Positions 40,901 to 48,552 are shown, counted from the first letter of the stretch. The stretch is DNA of 64,000 nt from Fusibacter paucivorans (GCF_018390735.1 NZ_JAHBCL010000001.1:186001-250000); one strand, 5' to 3'. Numbers and translations are program-made. Notes: generated by a model from the letters alone, not told the origin.

Positions 40901-41649
40901 ATAATACTGCCCGTTTGATAGCAATCTGTCATGCTGCCGCCATAACTTCTGCCGACAATACCACCAACATAGGAATAGCCAAATACATAACCGTTTTCGA
41001 CAGCGATGTTTTTAAATGTGACATCGGCGCCGTAACCTGTGAGACCGAAGAGGCCTTGGTTCTTTTCTTCTGAATGGGTATAAAGACCGCTGATCGTAAA
41101 ACCATTGCCGTCAAAGGTACCATCAAAGCTATGAACGACCTCACCAGCGTCATCATAATAACCAATCGGCGTCCATTCACTCAATGCAAAGGGAACCGTT
41201 TCCGTCGTCGTCGTACTGGTATCGTCTAAATAAAACGCCCCCGCGGTACTCGCCGAAAAGTTAAATGTATAATTATCACCTGACCAATCACCAAGCGCAC
41301 CCGTACCGATCCAGTAAGTATCGGTGCCGTCGGAGACCTTCATCAGTCCCGTATCCGCTTCAAAAGTAAGGACTATCCCTTCATTCAAGTTAATATCGGC
41401 GGACAGATAAAACGTCACGCCTTTCATTGTTTTGTGTCCATCGTTGACAGCTTCTGCCAAAGCGCTAAGTGCTTCCTTTGTGCCAATTCGATAAACGGCG
41501 CCGCTTGCGTACGTCTGTCCTTCCACATATGAAAAATCCGTCATGCCTGATGTGTCCACAGTGTCGGCATATGTCGGAAGTGCCATAATAGGCATCATCG
41601 CAAAAACCATGCACAATGAGAGCACGATGCTCAAAATCTTCTTCCCCAT
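31903..41649 (-). CDS. Giant S-layer-homology surface protein with GLUG and tandem X2-like modules
   Basis: 3248 residues. A signal peptide (cut near ALPTYA-DTVD, about residue 28) is followed by about ten GLUG-type repeats (224-496, pattern VGGIVG/YNTG), two roughly 105-residue beta modules, one Big_4-like domain, then seven tandem modules of about 192 residues (about 953-2298). Each module joins a CBM_X2-like domain (TLNENTLSGIYNG...GTDYSVSGSTVT) to a second domain ending in GVITAMFPAT. Four more roughly 110-residue beta modules, a second Big_4-like domain, a ZU5-like segment and three SLH domains (3064-3244) complete it. The protein should be secreted and held on cell-wall polymer by the SLH domains. 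The ATG at 41649 is chosen because AAAGGAG precedes it and the signal peptide begins there. A role in adhesion or polysaccharide binding is inferred. Confidence 0.92.
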   Translation of the reverse strand: MGKKILSIVLSLCMVFAMMPIMALPTYADTVDTSGMTDFSYVEGQTYASGAVYRIGTKEALSALAEAVNDGHKTMKGVTFYLSADINLNEGIVLTFEADTGLMKVSDGTDTYWIGTGALGDWSGDNYTFNFSASTAGAFYLDDTSTTTTETVPFALSEWTPIGYYDDAGEVVHSFDGTFDGNGFTISGLYTHSEEKNQGLFGLTGYGADVTFKNIAVENGYVFGYSYVGGIVGRSYGGSMTDCYQTGSIIGTSEGNSYAGGLVGYSGDFDIAGSHHSGSVVGLGFYVGGLLSKSSINGIISDSYNTGKVSGVVAVGGIVGQSYKAMTLSNCYNTADVKGGGSHVGGISGYHYQGSIIENCYNTGNIKGTQYVGGIAGKNNPVSIIRESYNTGDVEGTMTEVGGIAGINTTSTITKCYNAGYVYSGDGNAGGITGNNTTTSEISNCYNVGLIVSYGDNAGGIAGSSDSTILNCYSAGSVRRSDVDGGIVGDYLGGTMSGNYYDIQMYTSIDPGYLPDGYGTALLTSDMTTGNAFSGWDESIWQFTTGTYPRLVGMADTDVAIVSAAPIFLRGVDTIDYESRSAVYTDFSVSMVNDVAWALDPDWSDGLSLDDSGHVTISDNGGDATLIATHGDYSKEVVLFDVIAYNISVSPRFYVFDPIEDGYETAPETSFVVTNTGAKATGDLNLTTLDDFFDYSVTTIPSIEKGESYTVALSPKIGLLPTDYETFLDISNENIDETYSVAIEITPIPVYSVAFNQTETYTFANKPVGYAEAPYFDFTLTNDGNQVTGPMTLALSGTNSDCFTLDRSSFLSMAVDGVSTIRVTPDVGLDTGTYTATIGISGDNIEPKSFDISFTVEALKTLQSITAPSDVTGVKAATEKSATALGLPETVTMVTDLGDVDVAVTWDVDSCDYDPAIMTEQTFAVSGTVALPEGVVNPDAVSLSTAINVTVDEISAKLSISTATFDRYTGSAGYRAILLNMTLSGYTFTGVYNGENELILNEDYDMLLAFAIHQSYLSTLPVGDTTLTFKFSGGKDQTLIISVVDTTPAVDIAVIEGVTPPVKNAVPVTTITETDQYTGTVTWSPDDNPFATATTYTATITLTPKTGFTLSGVTEDFFSVAGATSVTNEANSGIITALFPATKPLSSTISPNSDSFDLYSGSSNYSDISVALVLNENVLTGIYNGSTELIADTDYTVSGTTATILTSYLETLSEGDTNLTLKFSEGDDQVLTVSVSDTTPIPITITTIGGVTPPAKNAVPVTTITETDQFTGTVAWSPSDSPFAAETAYTATITLMPKGLYTLTGVGANAFSVAGATFVLNNVNSGVITAVFPATAIADSALNPKTATFDKYAGSVNNANISIAMTLNENTLSGIYNGASELIYGTDYSVTGSTVTIDKAYLSTLTTGSTPLTFKFNSGADQMLTVAVVDTTPIIDIAAIGGVTVPVKNGIPAAAITETAQYTGNISWSPNDNPFKADTVYTATITLTPKADYTLNGVTANFFTVAGASAVFNSADSGVITAMFPATALANSTINPIAANFDKYTGSADYTEINVNMTLNENTLSGIYNESAELVSGTDYSVSGSTVTLDKNYFASRANGNTTLTFKFSEGADQTLTIAVVDSTPLIDIAAIDGVTVPVKNGIPVATVTETAQYTGTVTWSPNDNPFKADTVYTATITLTPKTGYTLKGIAADFFTVTGATTVTNAADSGVITAMFPATALANSTINPIAANFDKYTGSVDYTDISVNMTLNENTLSGIYNESAELVLGIDYSVSGSTVTLDKNYFAARANGNTTLMFKFSEGADQTLTIAVADSTPTINIAAIDGVTMPVKNGIPVATIAETAQYTGTVTWSPSDDFFAPETAYMATITLSPKAGYTLSGVSANYFTVPGAAMAFNSANSGVITAMFPATALANSTLNKSTASFDRYSGSSDYVNISVAMTLNENTLSGIYNGASELIYGTDYSVTGSTVTIEKAYLATLPTGDVTLTFKFDSGADQTLTIAVADSTPTINIAAIDGVTVPVKNGIPVATVTETAQYTGTVTWSPSGDFFAPETAYTATITLTPKTGYTLNGVTANFFTVAGATTATNAADSGVITAVFPATALANSTINPATANFDQYAGSTDYADISVILTLNDNTLTGIYNGDAALASGTDYSIMGSTMTFDKNYLAALSTGNTVLTFKFDSGVDQTLTISVTDTTPVIDIAAINGITVPEKNAVPVTTINETAQYIGTVTWSPSDNLFTAGTSYTATIVLMPKAGYTLNGIPENFFTVAGATAAVNNANSGVITAIFPATAADTFGITLSCEDAYIFSAETAGYSAVSPLAVTVTNQGNQPTGDLVIALNGIGKDNFMLSKKTLSSLAVNGQNSFTVMPKDDLPVGLYAAVVTVSGDNVASKSFTVAFTVAELKTYGIALDQVGTYHFETQTVHYTSISPLSVSVTNEGNQPTGDLHLALSGADKEAFMLSSDDLSSILQNGQSGFTVSPKSDLQVGSYDATVTVSGDTVASKTFDIQFIVKEASVYSIKLNQMGVYTFPSQTVNYTTASSVSVTIDNDGNQATGQLHIALEGSDRDAFSLSTDRIDDIAKNGNALFKVKTKNDLPIGTYMATVAVTGDAVETQLFTVKFVVNEAMARGIGLSQMGTYAFDTQTVNYTTADALTVTVVNTGNLPSGDLTIGLDGSDADQFELSTARLDSIDVSGQKQFKIWPVSGLGAGFYTAEVTVAGEAIASQSFTIDFTVTEPAQTNKILLAVIPPDRITAVANGTGKTAEALGLPTQVILSTDAESVMSAVTWQVADSTYDETNTSPQTFTILGTVILPEDVVNPNQVSLNVSIEVSVDARRRPTSPTGNANTNTEPPASYEAPMTGDGTGNVAIKVNSTNAAAEIAADQGAMIAEGKSLVITMPTIEGVTGYAVGLKVADLSAETSGGSVTLNSEAGNITLPSNMFAGTDNEITGNAEIEIGNVDRNALSTEAQATIGDRPVISLSVAINGQRSDWRNENAKVGVSIPYTPTADELENPNGIVVWYVDGDNQLNCVTNGHYDAEAGMVVFETTHFSYYAVGYNSVDFKDVVKDDWYYDAVAFCAAREITSGTGDQLFSPDRVLTRGQFIVMLMNAYGIDADEVITSNFFDAGDTYYTGYLSAAKRLGIASGVGNNLFAPDQAISRQDMMTLLYHALNILNELPETATVASLAAFSDVDAISDYAREPMSTFVSAGIVSGHEGVLDPSGSATRAQIAQILYHLLDNPTQ
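34750..38780 (-). repeat. Seven direct DNA repeats of about 575 bp inside the SLH gene
   Basis: Equivalent points of successive units fall near 35322, 35897, 36470, 37045, 37622, 38202 and 38778. Units 4 and 5 are almost identical over long stretches (compare 36460-36530 with 37035-37105), which suggests recent duplication or gene conversion and makes unit number likely to vary between strains. Confidence 0.9.
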
Positions 41650-41698
41650 AAGATGCAATCTCCTTTCAACTGTTAATACTGCATTGTCATACCGCATG

Positions 41699-41929
41699 CT
41701 ATTTTTTAAGTAAACTCAATACTTCACTCAAGGATATTTCAACTTTGTGATCCCAGTGAATAACGGTTCCATCCGTTTCAACTCGGCGAAAAAAAGTCTC
41801 GTCACTCAAAAGGCCAAAGCGAATGGTTTGCAGTTTCGGTGCCAAATTCAGTGTAATGCTGCTGCCATTATCCAACAGCACCTCTAATTGATGTTTCGCT
41901 TTTGGATGAACCTCCAAAATCTTTACCAT
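41699..41929 (-). CDS. Small DUF2442-family protein
   Basis: 76 residues. The pattern KHQLEVLLDNGSSITLNL, LSDETFFRRVETDG and IHWDHKVEISLSEVLSLL fits DUF2442, a small fold often found beside DUF4160 in toxin-antitoxin-like pairs. No DUF4160 partner is present here. AGGAG lies 8 bp before the ATG. The SLH gene begins 49 bp downstream on the same strand, so the two are probably co-transcribed; why such a protein precedes a surface giant is unclear. Confidence 0.78.
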   Translation of the reverse strand: MVKILEVHPKAKHQLEVLLDNGSSITLNLAPKLQTIRFGLLSDETFFRRVETDGTVIHWDHKVEISLSEVLSLLKK

Positions 41930-41969
41930 GTCATCACTCCTGACAAATTTCGAATCCTGTTTTTGCTTA

Positions 41970-42004
41970 TAAAAAAACCACTATACAAAATTGTATAATG
42001 GTTT
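41970..42004 (-). terminator. Terminator of the LuxR-type regulator gene
   Basis: Read leftward, AAACCATTATACAA pairs with TTGTATAGTGGTTT (one A-G mismatch) and is followed by TTTTTTTAT. It separates the regulator from the DUF2442-SLH unit. A second short palindrome, CTACCC-acc-GGGTAG, lies at 42019-42033. Confidence 0.85.
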
Positions 42005-42057
42005 AATCATTACGTAACCTACCCACCGGGTAGTCTTTTCATTCGCCCGCTTATATG

Positions 42058-44550
42058 CTACTCCGTTTTACCAAAGTATTGTTTCAATAGTGCCCGGCTG
42101 CCAATGGCTAGCTTGGCAAAGACCGATTTAAGTGCAAACTTCACCGTATTCTGAGAAATATAGAGTTTCTCAGCAATCTCCTTATTGGTATACCCTTTTG
42201 ATGCCAGTAAGGCTACTTCATACTCGCGGTCTGTCAACTTATCCTTATCTTCGGGAAAATACTTTTGCTTAACCGCTTCTTTAGCATCAGCATACGTTTT
42301 ATAAAGCATTAAAATATACGTCGCATCTTCTCTGTAGCAGTCCGAAAAAACCAGTTCTTTCACAAGCGGCTCGAGATAGTCGCCATTTTCAACAAAAGGC
42401 ATATAGAGCTGATCCGGCATCGCAATTGCCAATGCCTTTTTGAGGTCTTCCCGCGCATCGTCAATTCTTTTCAGCTTCCAGTTTGCAGCGGCTGAATAAA
42501 GGTACGTATACACACTGCTCAATAAAGTCGGAAAAATTGATGCAATTTGTAGGAAGTGCGGCACACTGCCCAATATTTTTGTATAGCGTTCATTGATCAG
42601 CATCACCCGGCCATAAATAATGTTAAACATGCCATAATTGGCATAGAGCAGTCGAATGTCACCTTGCTCAGGCCGTCCGAGGCTATCAGGAATTTTATAT
42701 TTCTGATCCAGTTGTGCATAAAAACTGATTTCACACAATTCTACTTTATGCAAATACTGGTATTCAACGCGCTTTGTCATTTCCTCACGCATTCTGTGCA
42801 AGAGTTCAAACATATGCTGATAATCCTGTTTCATCAGATCAATGCGCATTTGCAAATAGATTCCCGAGAGCTCAATACTCCACTGATCCGATGACTGTGC
42901 CATATGCATTGCCTTATTCAGTGATATCTCCGCGTTTACAAAATCGCCGCGATGGTAATAGCATTCCGCTTCCATGATAATCTCGGCACCATTGCCGTGC
43001 GCTCTTGTAAGCCGTCGATAATGCGGCAGTTTTTCAATCATCGTTTTGAGATGTGTCTGAAGTTTGCCGCTCTCCCGATAATAAAGATAGAGAATAGAAG
43101 GTGAACCGTGCGACCAGTCTGAATTCGTATCAAAAACCGATGTCGCCGTCCCCAGCAATGCCCATGCACGATCAAAATGTTCAGCCATTTGATCGAGGTC
43201 ATTAAATGCTGCAATGCCCTGCATCAATTCGAGTTCACCGTAAAATGCCTGACGCTGTGCTTCTGAGAAACCACCTGCATTTTCGGCCGCTTCTCTGCAA
43301 AGTTGACCGAAAATTTGAAATTCATTGTGCAGCGTCATATGCATTGCCAAAATCAGCAGCGCATAGGGATAACGCCCTTTAATAGCCGGCGGGCATTCTT
43401 TGACATATTTATACAATGCTTTTACACTTTGTGCTGTTGAATTTTTTACTTTTTCAGTTTTGATCGACTGTAAAATGGCTTCAAAATCACCACAGCGATA
43501 CCAGAACTGTCGGGCAGTAAAAAAATCTTGCTGTTTAGAATACCATGCCGCTGCCTGTCGATATAAGCGCATTTTAAAATCTGAGGGCTTTGTTTCAAAC
43601 ACCTCTCGAAGATACTCTCGAAACAAACTGTGAATCTGATAATTTTTTGTGCGCACGTCATAATTGATAAAAGTATTCTTTTGTACTGTGTTTTCAAGAA
43701 TCTGTACCGCACTTTGACCGTCCCAAATGAACACCGCCTGTTTTAAGGTGAAATTGTCGAAGATGGACAGCATCGTCATCAATGCTTTCGCATCGTCATC
43801 AAGCGGTGTGTAGACAATTTTTTCAATGAGTTTATAGATGCTTTCCGGCGGTTCTAAAACGCCGTCTTTCAGATAACTCAACAGCATCAAATAAAGTGCA
43901 CTAATCCATCCCTCTGTCGCATCAAACAGCCATTTCGCTTGTTTCTCATTGATGATAACGCCACAAGCATGATAGTAATCTATTATTTCATTCTCAGTCA
44001 TTTCGAGACTTTCTTTTGTTACGTGATGCAGGATGCCCTTAAGCGACAATTCTTCGAGATGATGCAACTTCGTATAACGCCCCGTTAAAACAATATGAAG
44101 CCCTTCAACTTCATTGGCTGCAAGGGTTGTAATGAGGCGGTTGAGTTCTGGGCTGTCAATTAAATGATAATCATCAATCACCAGTACACAGGGGTTAACG
44201 AGATTAAGTGTCCCCATCAACTTCAACGTCTCTCGCAATGAAACGGCATCATTCGGAAAGCCCACTTGGATGAACCGCTGATAAAGACTTTCATTATAGT
44301 TGCCAAATAGTGTCGAAAACTCATCCCAGAAATGATCGATGAGTTCGTCATACACCTTGAGCCAAAGCACATCGGCTTTTGTATGCTCAAGGAAGTGCTT
44401 AACGGCAGTTGTTTTGCCATACCCCATGGGCGCTTCCACAATGGTCAGCGGATATTCCCAAATACTTTTAAGTGTTTCCAATAACCTTGGTGTGAAATAT
44501 AATTGCTTTGTTTGATCGCTTTTTCCGTTCAAAAATCCGCCTGCTTTCAT
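42058..44550 (-). CDS. MalT-like LuxR-family ATP-dependent regulator (LAL type)
   Basis: 830 residues. An N-terminal STAND-type ATPase has Walker A APMGYGKT (40-47) and a Walker B-like CVLVIDDYH (about residue 125). A long helical repeat region (about 340-740) is followed by a LuxR helix-turn-helix (LTDREYEVALLASKGYTNKEIA, about 765-825). Such proteins bind an inducer and ATP, then oligomerise and activate transcription. It lies upstream of the DUF2442-SLH unit and downstream of the S41-like gene on the same strand, and may control either; no binding site was identified. Confidence 0.92.
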   Translation of the reverse strand: MKAGGFLNGKSDQTKQLYFTPRLLETLKSIWEYPLTIVEAPMGYGKTTAVKHFLEHTKADVLWLKVYDELIDHFWDEFSTLFGNYNESLYQRFIQVGFPNDAVSLRETLKLMGTLNLVNPCVLVIDDYHLIDSPELNRLITTLAANEVEGLHIVLTGRYTKLHHLEELSLKGILHHVTKESLEMTENEIIDYYHACGVIINEKQAKWLFDATEGWISALYLMLLSYLKDGVLEPPESIYKLIEKIVYTPLDDDAKALMTMLSIFDNFTLKQAVFIWDGQSAVQILENTVQKNTFINYDVRTKNYQIHSLFREYLREVFETKPSDFKMRLYRQAAAWYSKQQDFFTARQFWYRCGDFEAILQSIKTEKVKNSTAQSVKALYKYVKECPPAIKGRYPYALLILAMHMTLHNEFQIFGQLCREAAENAGGFSEAQRQAFYGELELMQGIAAFNDLDQMAEHFDRAWALLGTATSVFDTNSDWSHGSPSILYLYYRESGKLQTHLKTMIEKLPHYRRLTRAHGNGAEIIMEAECYYHRGDFVNAEISLNKAMHMAQSSDQWSIELSGIYLQMRIDLMKQDYQHMFELLHRMREEMTKRVEYQYLHKVELCEISFYAQLDQKYKIPDSLGRPEQGDIRLLYANYGMFNIIYGRVMLINERYTKILGSVPHFLQIASIFPTLLSSVYTYLYSAAANWKLKRIDDAREDLKKALAIAMPDQLYMPFVENGDYLEPLVKELVFSDCYREDATYILMLYKTYADAKEAVKQKYFPEDKDKLTDREYEVALLASKGYTNKEIAEKLYISQNTVKFALKSVFAKLAIGSRALLKQYFGKTE

Positions 44551-44673
44551 CTCTTTTTATACGATTGTCAGGTGATGATCTTCGAAACCGGACTGCTTGT
44601 GTCCATGTTTGTTCGATCGCCAGTTTGAATCTACTATAACATATTTTATGACGGTTTTTTAATGGATTACCTG

Positions 44674-44693
44674 AGGAAATTGCATTATTACCT
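44674..44693. promoter_or_regulatory. Recurrent 20-bp palindromic motif, copy 2
   Basis: AGGAAATTGCATTATTACCT has the same AGGnAAT-N6-ATTnCCT form as the copies at 7883-7902 and 61493-61512. It lies 9 bp past the S41-like stop and about 125 bp upstream of the LuxR-type start. Confidence 0.45.
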
Positions 44694-44701
44694 GTCATTT
44701 G

Positions 44702-46282
44702 TCAACTTTTTTCATCTGACGTATTCACTTGTTTCACAATCGCATTATAGGCCGCGGTTTCGCCTTCTTGCAGCTTTAAAAGCCGAATGTTCATCTCCTT
44801 GTCGGCTTTGAGCCACGACGACTGGTCATTGGGAATCGGCGATGTAAACATATGCCTTGGAATGTCTACCTCAATGAACGAATGATCTAGTTTTATGGTT
44901 ATTGAATCGCCGGTACTGGCGAAAAGCTCCCCAATATCACTCCCTACGATCTGACTCGTATTGCTAGCCTTCATCACAGCGGCAAGTGCGGCGGCCGAAC
45001 TGCTCGTGTTTTCTGAAATACAGACAAAGACCTTCCCATAATAAATGGGTTCTTGATGATAATTCTCTATCCACAGATTTTCCTGCTGCATCGCCGCATA
45101 GCTTTGTGTTTGATAGGTATCAACGGGAAAGTACATCATCAGCTGTCTGATAAAACCACTGTCGCCCCCACTGCACTCAGAAATATCGATCAACAGTACT
45201 TCATCCTTTTGGATCACATTGAAGCAGTCTTGAAGAATCATGCTGAGATGATCGGTTGTCATCGATTTAATTTTGAGAACATGGTAGCCATCACCTTCAA
45301 TCAGTGATACCGGAGCGTCACCATGATATTTCCTTATATAAGCATCCAGTCCTGCATTTGTACAACTTACTGTCTGTTCAACCAATTGCCCGTCCTGCTT
45401 TTGGAAAACGAGCTTAAAAGAATCGTACACGCCAAAGTAAAGGTTGAGAAACACATCACTTAAAGCGTAGCGTTCAATAAAGGCTGCTCTGCCCCGCGAA
45501 CTCGGAAAAATACCGCTTTCAAAATAGGTTTTGATGGGTGTATCGTTAATCGTCATTAATTTATCACCTATGGCGAGCGCCAGTTCATCATTTGGCTGAT
45601 CAATATAGGCAATACCATCTATGTAGGCAACCGTAAATGGCAGCGCTTTATTGTAAAATTGGTAATAACTCTTAAAATGCGAATCACCTCCACCATGAAC
45701 CAATTCACAGATCATTTGGTAGAATGTAAGCGCCTCTATTGTCGTTTCACTTTGTCCAGTTTCAGCACTCCTTTCACTGATTCTCGCTTCACTTGCTGCA
45801 TGATTCTCTGTCTCAAATACGGCCTTGTTAAGTTCGGCAATTGATGCGGCAATATGGTAATGCACCGATTCGACATCGCCGACATAATAGTCGGTGATCG
45901 CCTGATCCAACTGCTTTAGATCCTCGATTGCGTCCATCTTATTTATACGGTAATCAATCACATTTAGGATATCGTCTTGCCATCTTCCCGCTAACTGCCT
46001 GCCATTCGGCAATGTCATCTCTCGCACGGCTGTCGGTACGCCATTATCCCACACAGCATCAATGGAGACTCCATTTTCCGCTGTAAAAACACCTTGGCCA
46101 TTGGGGGTGAAAAAGGCCAAATCACCTTGATAACTGCCTGAGAGCGCTTCGTCCTGATAGTCAATGGTGTATGACATATCCGTCGTACTGCTTTTATGTA
46201 TTTTCGTCCATGTATATGCACTCAGTAGCAAGATCAGTATCAGTAAGCTCGCCAGTACTCTTCGCTTCAATTGTTTCTCCAT
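44702..46282 (-). CDS. Membrane-anchored S41-family peptidase-like protein with MORN-like start
   Basis: 526 residues. An N-terminal hydrophobic segment (about 8-25) anchors or exports the protein. Residues 47-105 contain two MORN-like strands (GSYQGDLAFFTPNGQGVF, LPNGRQLAGRWQDD). The C-terminal half has the C-terminal-processing-protease/S41 fold: LLIDISECSGGDSGFI and FVCISENTSSSAAALAAVM, where a serine of the SSS run takes the place of the usual nucleophile. No clear PDZ domain is seen. The active lysine is not obvious, so activity is uncertain. It starts with only a weak ribosome binding site. A role at the cell surface near the SLH gene is inferred from position. Confidence 0.72.
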   Translation of the reverse strand: MEKQLKRRVLASLLILILLLSAYTWTKIHKSSTTDMSYTIDYQDEALSGSYQGDLAFFTPNGQGVFTAENGVSIDAVWDNGVPTAVREMTLPNGRQLAGRWQDDILNVIDYRINKMDAIEDLKQLDQAITDYYVGDVESVHYHIAASIAELNKAVFETENHAASEARISERSAETGQSETTIEALTFYQMICELVHGGGDSHFKSYYQFYNKALPFTVAYIDGIAYIDQPNDELALAIGDKLMTINDTPIKTYFESGIFPSSRGRAAFIERYALSDVFLNLYFGVYDSFKLVFQKQDGQLVEQTVSCTNAGLDAYIRKYHGDAPVSLIEGDGYHVLKIKSMTTDHLSMILQDCFNVIQKDEVLLIDISECSGGDSGFIRQLMMYFPVDTYQTQSYAAMQQENLWIENYHQEPIYYGKVFVCISENTSSSAAALAAVMKASNTSQIVGSDIGELFASTGDSITIKLDHSFIEVDIPRHMFTSPIPNDQSSWLKADKEMNIRLLKLQEGETAAYNAIVKQVNTSDEKS

Positions 46283-46454
46283 TCTATCTTTATATGGTAT
46301 TCACAAATTTAGTGCTATTCTTTTATATCATACACTTTCTGTCATAAGCTTCCAAATATTATCTTAAATACCTGATTACTGATGCAGCTTATGATTTCGG
46401 CTCAAAATTCTTAAAATCAGGTTAAAACATCAAATTTTATGATGATGACCTCTG

Positions 46455-46493
46455 CAAAAAATTAAAGAGTGGGAATTGACAGAATTCCCACTC
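46455..46493 (-). terminator. Terminator of the enoate-reductase-like gene
   Basis: GAGTGGGAATT (46467-46477) and AATTCCCACTC (46483-46493) form a perfect 11-bp stem with a 5-base loop; leftward it is followed by TTTAATTTTTTG. No other element was recognised in the 269-bp spacer to 46283. Confidence 0.9.
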
Positions 46494-46551
46494 CAAAGAA
46501 TTGCATTCATTTTTATAAATAAAGCTCTACATGCCGTATCCTGTACTATAC

Positions 46552-48552
46552 CTATAGATTACGTGCTACTTCGTAAGCATCCCAAATGGCGTACATGATA
46601 TTTTTCACTTTATTCGCATCACCAATCACATTTACATCCATTGATTCAAATGCCAGCGCTTGTGCCAACGTATTTTCAGAATTATAGCCAATGGCGATAA
46701 TAACAGAATCTGCTTTGATGCTTTCTTCCTGATGGCTTGCGGTTTGAACAACAATACTGTCAGCTTCACCACGAATGACACTTGCGCTGCATTTGACATT
46801 GATCGCATTGAAAGCAATAAGATCATGCAACATATCGTGGTTGGCATGGCAAAGTGGCCCTCCTACACTGAGTATATCAGGCTGCATCTCAACAATGGTA
46901 ACTTCTTTTCCCTGTTCTTTCAACCAAAGTGCCGTTTCACAGCCCACGAGACCGCCACCAATGATAACCACTGAATCTCCGGCATCTTTCTTTTGCAGCA
47001 ATACATCTTCAGCACTGTATACTCTTTTGAAGCCATCCACAGTCAGTTGCTTAGGTGTTGATCCCGTCGCTACAATTACGGTTTCTGCCTCAAAATCGCG
47101 GATCGTCTCAATTGTAGCTTCCGTTTGACAGCGCACATCGACATTAAGTGCTTCAAGTTCCCTCACATACCATTTTACCAGTGCGTGATCATCTTCCTTA
47201 AATTCTGGTACACCCCCGGGCAACAAATTCCCGCCCAATTGTGCGTCTTTTTCAAGAAGTGTTACTTTGTGTCCACGAATCGCGGCAACCCTAGCTGCTT
47301 CGCACCCTGCAACACCACCGCCGACTATAAGAATGTGCTTTGCCGCCTCTGCTTTGCCAATACCGTAGTCATTTTCACGAGCACAGGCTGGATTTACGGC
47401 GCAAGAAACCGTTGCAAAGGTCTGAAGCCGGCCCATACAGCCTTCTTGACATGAGAGACACGGCCTTACGGAATCGAATGCGCCTGCTTTAATTTTATTT
47501 GGGATCGCCGCATCTGCCAACAATGGCCTCGCAAGACCAATCATGTCTGTTTTGCCTTCTATGATAGCGTCGGAAGCTAAATCAGGATTTTCCATTCTCC
47601 CCGCACTAATAATCGGAACATCTACGACACCTTTTAAAATCTCATTGTACGGCAGATACAAGCCTTTTTCCTGATACATAGGCGGATGACTCCAATACCA
47701 CGAATCATAGGAACCTACATCGGCATTGAGTGCGTCATAACCAGCTGCTACCAACATTTTCGCCGCTTCGATTCCCTCTGGGATATCTCGTCCCACTTCT
47801 TCAAATACTTCGTTCGGAAGACCACCTTTGCACCAATCCTTAATAAAGCTCTTGATACTGTAGCGGAGGGAAACAGGGAAATCTTCACCGCAAGCTGCTT
47901 TAATTCCCTGAACAATTTCACAGGCAAAGCGCAGACGATTTTCTAGTGAACCGCCGTATTCGTCTGTACGCTGATTAAAAAATGAAATGGCAAATTGATC
48001 CAAAAGGTAACCTTCGTGAACAGCGTGTATCTCCACACCGTCAAAACCACCTTTTTTTGCAATCACTGCAGACTCAACAAATTTCTGTACATAAGTTTTT
48101 ACTTCTTCCGTCGTCAGTGCGCGACAGGTAACACCTTTTAAAAAGCGATGAGGAATTTCAGAGGGTGCGACAGCTGTCTTCCCTACAATAGATGGAATAC
48201 TAACACGACCAAAGCCTGAAGAAAGCTGCAGAAAAATTTTAGCCCCATAAGCGTGAATCCGCTCGTTCATCTCATTGGCTGTTGTGATGAAGTTAAGCGG
48301 ATTCAGTGTTGGGCATGGCATTGATGGTAAGGCGCATTTTTCGATATCGTTTTCTACCATGGTAACACCTGTCATCAAGAGCCCGGTACCGCCCTTTGCG
48401 CGTTCTACGTAAAAATCCATACCGCGCTTGTTAAAACTGCCATCTGCATTACACATACCACCGGGGCCCATTGGTGCCAACACAAAACGATTTTTAATTT
48501 CAAGCGACCCAATTTTGATTGGATCAAACAGTATCTTGTGCCGATTGTTCAT
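46552..48552 (-). CDS. Enoate reductase / 2,4-dienoyl-CoA reductase-like Fe-S flavoprotein
   Basis: 666 residues. The N-terminal TIM barrel (1-340) of the old-yellow-enzyme type binds FMN; EIHAVHEGYLLDQF and RTDEYGGSLENRLRF are family blocks. A CX2CX3CX11C cluster (CLSCQEGC...SC, about 364-383) binds 4Fe-4S. The C-terminal part (about 390-640) has two dinucleotide-binding motifs (ILIVGGGVAGCEAA, VVIIGGGLVGCETA) for FAD and NAD(P)H. The enzyme should reduce an activated C=C double bond, for example in an enoate or dienoyl-CoA, under anaerobic conditions. It lies 85 bp after a MerR regulator gene on the same strand. Confidence 0.93.
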   Translation of the reverse strand: MNNRHKILFDPIKIGSLEIKNRFVLAPMGPGGMCNADGSFNKRGMDFYVERAKGGTGLLMTGVTMVENDIEKCALPSMPCPTLNPLNFITTANEMNERIHAYGAKIFLQLSSGFGRVSIPSIVGKTAVAPSEIPHRFLKGVTCRALTTEEVKTYVQKFVESAVIAKKGGFDGVEIHAVHEGYLLDQFAISFFNQRTDEYGGSLENRLRFACEIVQGIKAACGEDFPVSLRYSIKSFIKDWCKGGLPNEVFEEVGRDIPEGIEAAKMLVAAGYDALNADVGSYDSWYWSHPPMYQEKGLYLPYNEILKGVVDVPIISAGRMENPDLASDAIIEGKTDMIGLARPLLADAAIPNKIKAGAFDSVRPCLSCQEGCMGRLQTFATVSCAVNPACARENDYGIGKAEAAKHILIVGGGVAGCEAARVAAIRGHKVTLLEKDAQLGGNLLPGGVPEFKEDDHALVKWYVRELEALNVDVRCQTEATIETIRDFEAETVIVATGSTPKQLTVDGFKRVYSAEDVLLQKKDAGDSVVIIGGGLVGCETALWLKEQGKEVTIVEMQPDILSVGGPLCHANHDMLHDLIAFNAINVKCSASVIRGEADSIVVQTASHQEESIKADSVIIAIGYNSENTLAQALAFESMDVNVIGDANKVKNIMYAIWDAYEVARNL

